From Euryodendron excelsum (lineage: Eukaryota > Streptophyta > Magnoliopsida > Ericales > Pentaphylacaceae), in contig CM065377.1 in the NCBI GenBank assembly GCA_033060915.1, forward strand, positions 60,352,683 through 60,416,682: 64,000 nt of DNA. The letters are read 5' to 3'. The notes beneath the pieces were generated by a model. The model was not told where the DNA came from. It saw only the letters and a list, made by a program, of their open reading frames with translations, and did not search any database. Position numbers and translations under genes: made by a program. This document shows positions 25,501-39,600 of the stretch, in pieces (positions within the stretch are counted from its first letter, which is position 1; each line of letters starts with the position of its first letter).

Positions 25501-28500
25501 TCATGATGTTGGACGAAGTATGATGAGCCCGACTATGTGAATCATGTTAGTAATGGTTCTCCTAATGCTCTTCTCACTCAACTTAATGATATCATCCAGA
25601 GCCTACATACTGCACTTCCCTCATCCTCTATTGCTTAGCCTAGTGAGATTGTTTAGACTCTACGTCCTACTCTCCCATTCTCTTCCACTGCTACATTAGC
25701 TAATTCAGGTAATATTGTCGATGTGGTCACTTCCTCCCCATCTTGGGTCAATGATTCTAGAGTTAGCTCACATATGTTTGGTAACTCTTCTTTATTTTCT
25801 AATTTGCATTCTCTTAACCATCATATGGTTTTGGTTGATGGATACTCTCAACCTGTTGGTGGTAAGGGGATTGTGCATCCTAATGCCTCCCTCTCTTTAC
25901 CCTCTAGTCTCTATGTTTCACAGTTTCCTTTAAACTTACTTTTAGTTAGTCAACTGACTAAAATTTTATATTGTTCAATAACCTTTACTCCTACTTTATG
26001 TGCCTTTCAGGATCTCAAGACCCAGAAGAGAATTGATTCGGGGCATGAAAAGGACGGCCTGTATTTTCTGAATTCAGCCTGTTCTCATTCTATCACTTCA
26101 TCTGCATTGAGTGCTACCATCTCTCCTCTCCAGTGGCATTTTCGTTTGGGTCATCCTTCCTTGGCCAAACTTAAGTCAGCTATCCCTAATTTGAGTCATA
26201 TGTCTCGTTTAGAGTGTGAAACTTGTTAGCTAGGAAAGCATCACTGTAGTTCATTTCCTAGTCGTGTTTTTTGTCGTCAATATAAGTCATTTGATATAGT
26301 TCATAATGACATATGGGGTCCTTCTCGAACTCCTGCTGTTAATGAATTTCTCTATTTTGTGATATTTGTTGATCACACTATTCCCGCATGACCTGATTAT
26401 TTTTAATGAAATAGAGATCGAAATTACCTTATCTTGTTTTGTGATTTTATAATGAGATACTTACTCAATTTGTAAACGTATAAAGATTTTCCATTCTAAT
26501 AATGTCTTAGAATATACCATATATTCTCCAACCTTTTTGTGTTGATCGTGACATTATTCACCAAACAAGTTGTGTTCATACATCTCAACAATATAGTGTT
26601 GCTGAATGCAAACATCGTCATTTATTAGATATTGCTTGCACCATGTCATTTAACATGCAGGTTCCAAAACACTTTTGGGGGGATGTTCTTACTGCTTGTC
26701 ACCTTGTTAATCAAATGCCTTCGACAGTTCTGGCTAACAAATCTCTTTTCTCTTTCTTATATCCTGATTCTTCTCCATTTTTCATTACTCCTTATATATT
26801 CGGTTGTTTTGTCTTCAATCATAATCTTGATCCTGGTTTAAATAAATTATCTTCTCAAGCTCGCAAATGTGTTTTCTTTGGGTACTCTCGAACTCAAAAA
26901 GGTTATCGTTGCTACTATCATCTCTCTCGCTCATACTTTGTGAGCGCCGATGTTACTTTTTTTTTAGTATGCACCCTTCTTCTCTACCCCAGGTCAAGAC
27001 TTCTCAGCCGACCTTATCAGTTGTCGTGAGGGGGAGCCCTCTTTTTCTTCCACTACTCTTCCGTTACCCTTGTCTTCCTCACTTTCTTCCTCCATTTCTT
27101 CTCATGTTCCTAATCCTTCATTGCAAGTTTATCAGCGATCCAGGACTCGCCCGGTTGTCCACTATGGCCTGATTTCTGCATTTTCTTTGTCTGAGGTTCC
27201 TGTTATTCCTCTCTTCTCTTTCAAAGTCTGATGATCTACCTATTGCTTTACGCTGAGGTAAACGCACTTATACTCAATACCCTATTACTCTGTTTGTGTC
27301 TTGTAATCGTACTTCATCGTTTCTCCATTTCTTTGTTTGTGCCCTATCTTCTATATCTATCCTTGCTTCTACTTCTTATCAACAGGCTTTATCTTCGGCT
27401 GGTTGGAAACATGCTATGGATGAAGAGATGTGTGCCCTTTCACTAATAAGACTTGGGAACTTACTTATCTTCCCATGACAAACAAACAGTGGGTTGTCAT
27501 TGGGTTTATACTATTAAACACCTTCCCAATGGCTCTATTGGGTGTCTTAAGGGCCACTTGGTTACTAAAGGCTACACTTAAACCTATGGTGTTTATTATC
27601 TTGAGACCTTCTCTCCTGTTGCTCGCCTTAATTCTGTTCAAATTCTATTGGCGGTTGTTGTTACTCGCTCCTGGCCCTTATATCAGCTTGATATAAAGAA
27701 TGTTTTTCTTCATGGAGATCTTCAGGAGGAAATTTATATGAATCAGCCACCTGGCTATGTCATTTCTGGTTGTGAGAATCTTGTTTGTTGACCTTAGCAA
27801 GGCACTATATGGTCTGAAGCAATCTCCTCGTGCCTGGTTTGATCGATTCAGTGCCATTGTGCTTAACTATAGTTTTTAGTGCTCCACCTCTAATCACTCT
27901 GTGTTTGTTCGTCATTCTTCTGCTAGTACCATTGTCTTGATTGTTTACGTTAATAATATTATCATTTTTGAGAGTGATTCTGATGGTATTGATGATTTGA
28001 AACGTCATTTGAGTACATAGTTTCACAAAAAAGATTTGGGTATTCTTCATTATTTTCTTGGGATTGAGGTTGCACGCTCTTCTCAGGGTATTTCTCTTTC
28101 CTAATGGAAATATGTCATTGATCTTCTGTCTAAGACTGGCCTCTTGGGTTCTCACCCAACTAAGACTCCTATGAATTCCATTATTAAGCGTGATGCTGAG
28201 CATGAGGATATCTTTCTTGATGTTAACCGTTATCGCCACTAGTTGGCAAATTGCTTTACCTTACTGTTACTCGCCCCGACATTACTTATGTTGTTGAGGT
28301 TGCTAGTCAATATAAGCATACTCCTCGTGATTCGCATTTTACAGCCGTTTGTCGGATTTTACGATATTTGAAAGGCTCACCTGGCCATGGATTGTTATAT
28401 CAGCCTTCTACTTCTTTGTTTGTTACCGATTTTAATGATGTTGATTGGGTTAGTAGTCGTTCCGATAGACAATTCACCTTTGGTTATTGTACCTTTGTTG

Positions 28501-30647
28501 GTGGCAATCTTTTACCATAGCCATAGTCCTGTACCATAGCTATAGTGACCTAAGCAGTGACAACTGCAAAAGAGCATTGCTGCAATGACTCAATATATTA
28601 AAAATCCATTCCATTTTGCACTGGCTCATTAGGATTGCATTTGTCATATTATTCATATTATTAATTTACTATTGTAACAACTTTTAAGTTCCAACACATA
28701 TTGGTATATTTTTTCTTTATTCTCATGAATTATCTATTCTACTAGCATTTCTAATTATTCTTGATAGTGCAATTCCCTTACTTGATGAAATGTTTCACCT
28801 TTGTAGCTTTAAAACCAATCAAAAATTCGGTATCATTCATAAAATATGTTTTTTAAGTGTCACAATATTATTTATAAATTATTGCAAATATTTAATTATG
28901 ACAAATAAGGTCAAAACATGCTTATCAATGAGTTTATGGCATTTGCTAGTTTTTGAAAAAAATTCATGACTGTGGTTACCGATTCTTGTTATAAATTAGC
29001 TAATACTCCTGATACCATTACATCGCGACGGGAACGTTAGATCGGCTGGTACAGCAACTTAAAACCATACTTTTGACTAAAGTTAAATATTATTCTTTCT
29101 ATTTCAAGACTCAAAGAATGAGGACATTTTTGGAGACTTTGTCCAGGCTTAATTCCTATAAACGCAAGCACAAACAAGTGTTCAGGTGGAGATAAGAGTC
29201 AGAGTCACAAGACGCTGTCACGGATATCCAGAGTGGAAAATGCCAAGGTCTTCCCTACAGATCTCTAGTTGAAGACTCAAGATTCCTACTCCAGAGGATG
29301 TGCTGCTCGATTAAACATATCTATAGGGAAGGAAACAGCTGTGCGGATATCCTTCCGCAAATGGGTAATGATTAGGAGGAACCACTAGTGGTAATGGAAG
29401 AACCCTCGAACCAAGTGAACCGCAACCTTGTGGCTGACATGGTTGGAATTCCTCTAGATAAGCTCTAGTTTCAAAAAAAAAAAGATATGCACGCTTTACA
29501 TCCTACAATAAAGGGGACACAAGATCTGGAGCATTATGAGGCACTCTTCTGGTCATTCAGATAATGGAAGGCACCCATTTCACTCACAACCATTCAATAG
29601 AAGAAAGGATAAACTTCAATTTTCACATAAAATACATGAGAATAGTATTCATAAACAGCAAATAGATTTAATATTTAAAAATATCTGGCATTATGAGTTC
29701 TATGTTCAATATTTAGTATCACAAGCTAGGAAGCACGGACACTCCGTTTAGGATGCCGTATCCGTGTCGGACACATGTCGAACACACATACTCCTCGGAC
29801 ACACCAGGACAGGTGTCAGACACGCCAATTGGCGTGTCCAATATTTTTATTAATATTTTTTCAAGTGGACACTTATCGAACACATCGGGGACACGCGTGT
29901 CCAACTATTGGACACATTTTGGGACACGCTGGAGTTAAAATGTTATTGTTAAAAGTATTAAATAGAGTCTAATTTATAAATCTCAAAACTTTAAAACACC
30001 AAGACATAAAATGCCCAAATCCAATTCTTCAAATCCTTAACTTGTTAGTAATTGTATTATAATTGTGAACTTATTTAGTTATTTTCATCTTATTTTTGGT
30101 GATTTATGAATTTTATGTTCACATACATAACAAACAAAAAATGTATAAAAATATTTTTTTTGCCGTGTCCCTGCCGTATCCGTGTCCTCACTTTTTGAAA
30201 ATGTTGTGTCCCGTGTCCGTATCTATGTCCGTATCCGTACCCGTGTCCGTATCCGTGCTTCTTAGATCACAAGTTATGCTCTATAGAATGCACAACTGTG
30301 TACATGGAGTATGTGTTTTTGCATGCAAAAGAAATTGGAAAGATATATCAGTCCACTCAGCAAACTAATATGTATGATTGAAAAAGAAATAACAAAAAAG
30401 GGGGGGAAAAACTTTAAAAGTTATATATATATATATATTATAAAGCATCCAAAACAGATATAAAAGAAATATTATCATACCTCAAACTTCACAGATCCAA
30501 GATCAAGCTTTTGCTTCACTTCCTTAAGAATGTCAGGTTCTGGAAGTAGATCAAATGCCAAATCAGATGCAAAAGAAAACACAAATTAGGAAAATCTATC
30601 GTATCATAGATTCACATGAAACCCCTAAATCAATTTTTACAAATGAC

Positions 30648-30697
<50 letters not shown>

Positions 30698-33600
30698 AAA
30701 TATATATATATATATATTTATATATAAACAAAAGTGAAAATGAAACCAACAGCAGCAATAAACAAAAGGTAGAGGAAAATATAAAGGCAATATATTGCAG
30801 AAAAAACCATGCCTACTTAACAATGTTGTGCTTGGTCTTGTTTCATGACCGGATCAGCATGTTTATCGAACATTGTCAAAGCTTTTTGTGCCAATATGTC
30901 CTCAAATAGCACTAAAAACTTAGGCCTTCTGATTTTGGTTTACTTGCATGAGTATATCGACATCCTCATCTTAACTCACATTGTACGGGTACAGGAATCT
31001 TATGTACCTTCCCATATCTAGTAAACTAAATCAAGGATGCCTATTGGAGAATCATATCCATAGGCAGGCCAGCTATGCCAGCAACACTTCAGATTTCCAG
31101 ATTATAAGCAGATTTCCAGATTATAAGCGGGTGGCCCAGAATCCTAGGATATAAGTAGGTGGCCCATAACTACATTAGTTGATTCCACAATATGGCTTGT
31201 ATGGCTAAAACGACGCTGCAAAATGATTAGAGATACCTACAGCTCACCCCCAAGGTGGCTTGAGCCTGCACACTTAGTGGCCCATATTGGCACCACGAGA
31301 GCTAGGAAGGATGCCAAGCCCTCTAGCACCCTCCTATCTTCCCCCCACCCAACAAAAAAAAAATTGCTTTTATAGCCTTATGAATCATTACCACCCTCAT
31401 AAGGAAACATCACCCATGCTCAAGGAGAAACAATGGCCCTAGAAAATTCAAATGACCTTCGGTTCTCAGTCTGTCATTTGCGATGGATTTCAAGTGACCT
31501 CTAGGTAATTGTCCAAAAATTACTCACACAGCTCTATGGCTGATATCTCAATATTATGAGAACACCACTTGCACATGTGAGAGTGTGCCGATAAGTCCAA
31601 TAGGAGGCTCAATGCCTCCGCTTATTTGTCAATATCTACCATGCAGGAGTACCAATAAAAACGACTATTTCTAGTGTCTCATGAATCAAAGGATTCTTGT
31701 CCTGGAAGAATATTCTAAGGGTTGACGGGCTTTTGTAATAAAATCTTTGATCCAAACGCAACAAGAAATTCTATGTTTCCCTCCTGGCTTTTGATAATTC
31801 CATGCATTTTTTCTTCCAAGAACTTGAGAAATAAAGTGTGCAAGTTGAAGGTAGATCATTTTGAAAAGTCCACAAATAATGGATGTTAGGAAGTGGAAGT
31901 CATCCCTCTGCTTGCCTAGCAGAAAAAGTTATGTCATTTTTTTCCCGCTTAGTTAAGCAGGAAGATGTGGGTAACATAAAAACAAAAGTACCAGAAGTTT
32001 ACTGCATGAACCCTTAAGAATCCAGGCCAATGAAAACACCCAATCACATCTAAAACTGGCTCTTAAAATTAAGCATTCTGTATAGGTTATCTTCCCCCAT
32101 TTTTTTAAAAAAAAAAGAATGAAAAGAAAGGAATTTAGTTGCTGATAGTAATATTGGGTACTAGGAATATGATATGTGAGGCAAATGTAAAGAATATCAC
32201 ATTTTTATTTTCAGCCATTAAGTGATCCAAGTTTAGTCCATTGTTAGAAATCTAATTCCAAGTCCTCCAGAGTATCAATCCATCCTTAAATTGCCTAAGT
32301 TGAGCATCACAACTTAGATAACCACAATTATAGAATAAATGAGTCATTCTCTGGAAATAACAGAAGACTCAAAATAAGAAGACTTTTGTTAAGCATGGTT
32401 TCTCATGTTGATACTGGCAAAACAATAACAAAACCCCATTTGGAGCACACTGAGGATCAGTAGGAATACTTCTCGATAGCAGATCACACAATGATTAAGC
32501 TCGAAAGTACAAATCTAATTAAATGGCACACCTTGCAGGTTATTTTTATTTAAATTAACTTGAAGAGGTTTCCTTTTAATAGAGTTTAAATAAGAAAGGA
32601 AAAAGCTAAAATTTTGCTGGTGAGAGAAAAGCTAAATACAATACTTTACGATATCTCCTTGATGTAACTTTTTGATGGATGGTTAAAATTTTAGTTAATG
32701 CCAACTAAATTTTTTTTAGATTGTAACAGCTGTTATATGGTCCTAACCGTCAAAGGTGAACTCAAAGTGGGTGCTTATGTACTTGCAGCTAAAAATATGC
32801 ACTGGATTTGATTTTCGAGTGGTAGTTTGAACAATGGCAAGACTATATGTAGGCAGTTCCCCAGTAGACAGGGACACAATTGGTTTTTCACAATAAAACT
32901 CCCTTTTTTCAGAGGAGATACCTTACCAGATTGCAGTCAAGCAACCAGACAACCACTAATGAAAAGATGCATAATGAAGATCCCCCATTGACCTTGCACG
33001 CAATGGCAATAAAAATAAAGTAGGAAAAGTAAAAGTTTTAGAAATGGGTTAGGCAATATTATTGACATGTAGTCTGTTTCTAGAAGCGCTGTTGGAACAT
33101 TGAGAAGAGCAAATAACTTAATATAAACACCACGATAGAGTTAGCTAAATTCAATCAGGTTAGAAATTAGAACAGTAGCAAAAAATATGCATTAGAACTG
33201 TTTCTTGTCTACTCTCATTATAAGTATATCAAATTGCAAAGAAAATTTAAAACAAAAAAAAAGCACAAAAGAAAATGACATGCTTGTGCAACAATATTAA
33301 TTAAAACTGGTACACTTTCTACAAACACAACAAATATAGTAAAAAAATAAAAAAGGACAAGTGAAACAAGAGCAAAAAGGAAAACGACGTCAGAATAACA
33401 TCCAGTTCGTAACTTACCAACTGCAATAGGCTCTGTTGATGCAGAAACAGGTTGGCCCTCAACTCCATCCTCTCTCACGGGAGTATAAATTGCCACCAGT
33501 CTGTACCCCACATCATCAACATTAGCTTCATACATCCTCCCAGTCTCCCCTGCAACACCATGCCATGTTCAGCAAGCAAACGTCTGTACTCTAAATATTA

Positions 33601-36600
33601 AATCCGGATCTTCGGATGAGTAACTATGAAAAGTTTAAACAAGAAGGGGCGGACATCCCCAACTACCATCATAAATGCTTCCTTTAATAGCTAGCTAACC
33701 AGCATGAACACTTCACTGCAGGAGCAGTGCTCCTGGCAAACATGTTTTGGGCACCAAAACTTCATGGACACTCCTGGAAACACGCCTAGCTCATCTTGGA
33801 CACATCCACTACTTCAACTAAATTTAATTTGGTAAACAAAAACCAACATTTGATTAACACACCTAAGATGCTAAGACACAACTTCTATTTAATTATATTT
33901 TTGCGTAAATAGAGAGTATATTTAAGGAAACTATAATGAATTTCATTGAAGGCTTCAATTATTTATTGAAACAAGAGAAAATGATACAAAGTGGGATCTT
34001 AATCAAAGGAAAATGTAACACCCTAGAATCCTCACACTCACTAAGTTACACTCACTCTATAATTCTCTTCTATACATATATTGATTTCATGCTTATACTT
34101 CTCTATTTATACACAACTAAAGAGGAGCAAATGGTGGCAGCACTTAACAAGCTAAGCATGAAAGTGTTACTCCACTTAGATGAATGGAGAATAAAACTTC
34201 TCCACTTGATGGTGGCAGCACTTAACAAGCTAAGCATGAAAATGTTACTCTACTTAGATGAATGGAGAATAAAACTTCTCCACTTGATGGTGGCAGCACT
34301 TAGTAAGCTAAGCATGAAAGTGTTACTCCACTTAGATGAGTGGAGAATAAAGCTTCTCCACTTGTTGGTGGCAGCACTTAGCGAGATTAATCATGAAAGT
34401 TTTACTCCACTTAGATGAATGGAAAATAAAGTTTCTTCACTTGATAAGTGGGATGTTTATCTTCATTTAAATGATAATGAAAGTTAGGCCACTAATTTAG
34501 TGGACTAGTGGAGAAGAAAGATTTAGTAAATATCTTCATCTAAATGATAATGAAAGTTAGCCCACTAATTTAGTAGACTAGTGGAGAAGAAAGAATTAGT
34601 AAAGTACTAAACCAACTTTCTTTACTTCATCCTATAAATAGTACATGTAGATGAGAGGGTTTGAATTCAAGTAAAGCTAAGCATAATGAAGAAAGAAGAG
34701 TAAAGGTTAGGAAGTTGCTCTTAAATATCAAGTTCTAACATTTAGAGAAGGAATTCCAAGCATTAAGTACTTGAGGTGAGTAATGGTGTATTTGAAGTAA
34801 AATATACATATTTTCAATAAAAATGTTCTTTTTCTACAAATTATATTTTAACATTACATAGCAAATGATAATATGTCTATGTTACTCTTCAAAAATAGTT
34901 ACTATATTTTGATGCTAAACCTTGTATTCTTCTATTAAGAAAATCTATGGATTAAATTTTGTATAAAATGAATAAGTTTTGAAAGCTATATGTGCCATAT
35001 TCGGAGGTCCTACATCGGGGGACTTAAAATAAGCCGAAAGCTTGATATGATTAGGAAGACGTTCCTCACGACTTTTTTGTCGTTTTGTTAAGCATCACTA
35101 GTGTATACGTTTTGTTACGGATTTTCCGTTTAACCGAGATCATGAGTACATTATAAATTATATATATAATGTTGATATTTAGATGCTTTTGCAAGTATAA
35201 AACTAAATTAGCATCTTTTGAAAGGTATGCTTATGTTATTGTATGGATATCTCTTTTACTTGTTTTCAAGATTTTATGCAAATGGTATTTATGTCATATG
35301 TAAATCAAGCCCATGGTATATTTTGATGCTTCAATTATTCTATTATTCACTGGGCTGGTAGCTCATGTTTTCTTAAACATTTTCAGGTAACCAAGATTGA
35401 GAAGTTGTTGACTACGCTACCTATGTGTGAATGTCATAAAGACTCGAGTTATATTTTGATTTGTAATAAGTTTGAACTAGTAGATTTCCCTAGATTTGTG
35501 TCAAAACTATGCTTGTGTAATAAAACTATGTTATGATAGTAACATAGGTATTTGCTTTATGTTTACAAAAATAGTAAATCATGCTTCCGCATTATATCAA
35601 ATGTAGGTTCAACTATAGGTTATCAGTCTTTTGGTTTAGTTCGGCCTTCAGTAGCTAAGCTACTGGCCGGTTATGATTCCTAATCCGCACAAGGTGGGTC
35701 TGGGGTCGTGACAGAAAAGTGCTGTCAGCCAAATCTCTTTTGCTGATCCTTTAAGTGGGCACTGTATCACCGTGTCTTGTTTCCAGCTCTTGTGTCCATT
35801 TAAATGTAGTAAACTATTATCTTAATAAATGTGCATGCATTGCAGCTGGTTCAACTCACATACTGCATCTTCTTGCAAACAACTTCATTACTCTCGTTAC
35901 GAAAGATGTATTTACATCACAGTTGGACATTCACACATACAACATGATCTGTCACCAGCATGGCTCCTCTTAAGAAGTGTCCATAGCTTGATCTCAAAAT
36001 TCCGCAATCATTTAGGAAAGGCCATGGATAGAATAATCAATATTACATATATCTAAGAAAGTCTTTACAAGCACTATATATGTTTCTAATATGATGTGGA
36101 ATTAATATCCAAGCAAATGAAATTTTGATATTCTATCTTTGTTTATCTGTTGCCAACCTCTTCAGGATGCTGGCACATCCACATCATGTTATGTCGATGT
36201 TATTCATCAAGTATAATATCCCGCTCATGTCATACACGCCAGTTTTAACAAGTGAATGAGACTGCGACCTAGTCACCCAGTCACTTGGCCAGTTTTGTCA
36301 TTTAAATTCATCATTTAGGACATAGAACTGGTTGAAACCAATCTAAATGTTACCCAGGAGGTTCCCATTGATTGCTTAGTTCTTCTGTTTGAAAACAAAT
36401 CAAGACAAGCATTGCAAGTTTGTGACCTGAAGCCAGGCCTCCCAGGGCATGTGTACTTCTCCTAACTACTAGTCTACTTATACTCGTTAATGTTTCCAAC
36501 AGTCAATATCTAACTAAGCTTTTGTTTCATACAATAATGGATAATAAACATCCAAAATGACCATTTCTACTATTAAGATGTCCAAAAGATTGACCTAACA

Positions 36601-39600
36601 GTTGAATTAGTGACCTATTGACACTTACTCTCAGAGAGTTTGACGTAGCATCTTGATTTCATGACAATGATCCCATTGTTTCTCCATTTCTATTATCCTC
36701 TTCAATCACATAATAAAAATAAAATGATCATCAAAACCAAACTTATAGAATGAGCTGTAAAAGATCCAGTGATTAGCATACCAGGAATAGAGATAAGGTC
36801 GGGACTCCCAACCATAGATCTAAGCCACTGGATTCTACTTTTGCCCTCTTTTCCTCCACTATAAGCGCCACGAACAGCATATAAGTTGGTATGGAAACCT
36901 CTGCCCTCAATCTCCAGCTTATCTATTCGAGGAATGCCTGAAGAGAAAAACAGAGTATGAAAAATAATCTTCTATTGCATCATGTCCACCACCATTTCCA
37001 TATTTGCAAAAAACGGCCTGTCTGGTATTCTTTTGTTTTCAGTGTTCTCATTTTCGGGGTTTATTCCCTAAATCTTCCAAAGAAAAAATACCAGAAAATG
37101 GCCTGTCTGGGTATATGTATGCAGACATATCACAAGTTAAAATTTTAGCCAACGAGTTAAAAACAAGTAATCATGGCCAGTTAACTGCAAAGTGGAAGTA
37201 ATTGCTCAGGCAAGAGACAGAAGACCTGGCAAAACGGGCGCAGTTTCAGCATATGCTGGCTGACTTGACCTTCCAAACACATCAGTCACAATGCATTCAC
37301 ATCGCAGACACCGACCAATGTCCTCCAATCGCACCTTATAGGAGCAAGAACGGTGTGAATGTAATGGCTCAAAGGACATATCATTTCCCGTTTCAGAGGA
37401 ACAAAACCTGCATCATAGCTCGTCATGTATTGGACAAAACGAAGTGAAATACAATGCATAAAAACTTTGAGCACCGGACTGATTCAATATCCTGGAAATC
37501 TAGCCAAAACTTTTGGTTTACCAAAACATGTCAAAGTTTTAAATTCCTTCTTGATGTCCTTCATGACTTCACCAGATATTTAGATGAACGGCAAGATGGC
37601 AAAGGGGAAACTACACATCTGTCTATTAATGCATGTTGACCAGATGTAAGAAAAAGCACAAACATTATATCAGTGAATTGTTTTTTAAGATAACTTCTAT
37701 TTTTTTATGTAATTTTATAAAAGGATGAATTCAAAGGGATGAAAAAGAATGCCTCCACGAAAATTATCCAGATACTTGTGAGATATTCTTTTATTTTTTG
37801 ATAAGTAAAATAGATGTATAAAGAAAGACAGCCATCAAGGGGGCGAACCCTGTACAAAAGCCTCAACAAAAACCACAAAACCTATAGACCTCATTGCCTA
37901 TTACTTGTGAGATATTCTTGCTACTAAAAAATTAGGATTTTGCAGATGCTACTGCTAAACGCATGAAAAACATAGTACTTTGAAGTACTATGATGTTAAC
38001 AATATACCATTGGTATCTGACGTCTTTTTTGTAATTGCCCCAAACATGTTGTTGAATTTTGCTCTTTGGAATTACTTCAACAGCAGTGAGTACATCTCCT
38101 TCAACCGCCTTTCCAGTAAGAGCAAGCATCTCGATTCTTGGAAGCTCTGAAGTGAGATCCAATTTTCAGATGCAAAATGAAAATGATAACCCCCAAGCAT
38201 TGTATTGGAAAGCTAATAAATAATATGTTTGGTTTGAAAACATATATTACAAAGCACTTAAGACTAGAAGAATATTATAAAAGAAACTAACTTAACAAGC
38301 ACCCTCTAAGGACAGAAATATAACAAGCATATAAAATTTAATAAATTTGGCTGCAACAGAAAGCAAAAGGTATAATAAAGAAAGAGATTTTTGTAGCTTG
38401 TTACAAAGTTATAGAAATAGATGTACAAAATCAATATTACCACATCAACCAAATTGGTTGAACCATTTAAAGAAATCCAACCATTCAATGAAAATAAGTG
38501 AAAGAAGACAGAGTTAAATATAACTACTGTTAGACTACCAATTATCCAACAAGCATAAGCTGTTAGGGAATGGGCCCAAAACCATTTGTAAAGTTACCTA
38601 ACACCCTCCTTTATGTGCAACCCCATCTCACACGTGTAAGGGCAAATAAACAAATAAACAAACTAAACTGGATAGGGTGCACAACAAACACTAAACGGAA
38701 TGCACAATAACAAACATAATGAGGGAACAGACACATACAACGGGTACTTAAACCCAAGACCACCTAGAACAAAGCTCTGATACCCGGCTAGACTACCGAT
38801 TATCCCAAAAACCTTAAGCTCCTAGGAAATAAGCCCAACCAAGTAGTTCATGGTATCTAACAACTACAAAAGCACCACATCCCACTACAACCAAAACTAA
38901 CATAAAATATCTGAAAGCTTCAAAAATGCAAATAGAACATCATGACAGCTAAAGGGGCACAATTTTGCAAATACTGACATGAGGTTTTGAGATAAAAAAA
39001 TATTTTAAGAACCAACTAATGTAGAATTCAGTAGGATGCTAAAGTAGTTGAGAGTTAAGTATTTTCACCTAAGAAGCACGGACACGGACACGAATGTCGG
39101 ACACGATATGTGTCGGACACGCCAACACAACAATTTTCAAAAAATGCTGGACACGACACGATAAGGACACATCAAAAGACTATATTTTTATATTCCTTAT
39201 ATGTTATACATATAAATATTATACAAAAGAAGTAAAAAATATAGAAGATTACACGAATTAAAAATAAAAAAAAAAAACACATTTCACTATTTAATCGGCA
39301 ATAAATTCATAATTAGTCAATTATATTCCATAAAAAATATAAAGTAAACAAACACATTAACACACATTAACAACAAAAAAGTTGTTCTATCAATACACAA
39401 TACTATAAAGTCATAAACTACAAAAAATATTAAAACGTCACTACATTTAATCAACTATCCATCTTCATAGCATACTTGTTTGTCTTCTTCTTCTTGTTTG
39501 TTTTTCTTCTTCTTTGAGCCAACAATTAGTTTTAAAATTTATAGTTGAGGCCGCGCGTATCCCTAAAGTGTTTAAAACGAGACACGCGTGTCCAAGCCGT

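Noticed and set aside
28251..28520. Stand-alone host gene (89-residue open frame)
   Set aside because: The peptide is the copia reverse transcriptase/RNase H junction and belongs to the decayed element.
30555..30909. Open frames with long Pro or Gly runs
   Set aside because: They are translations of the C38 homopolymer and adjoining A and TA tracts.
33936..34418. 160-residue open frame with a 26-residue repeat
   Set aside because: The repeats are the 78-bp tandem units of the solo LTR. The frame crosses the LTR boundary, so it is not a gene.
34131..34442. CRISPR-like array
   Set aside because: The 78-bp units are directly adjacent without spacers, inside a plant LTR.
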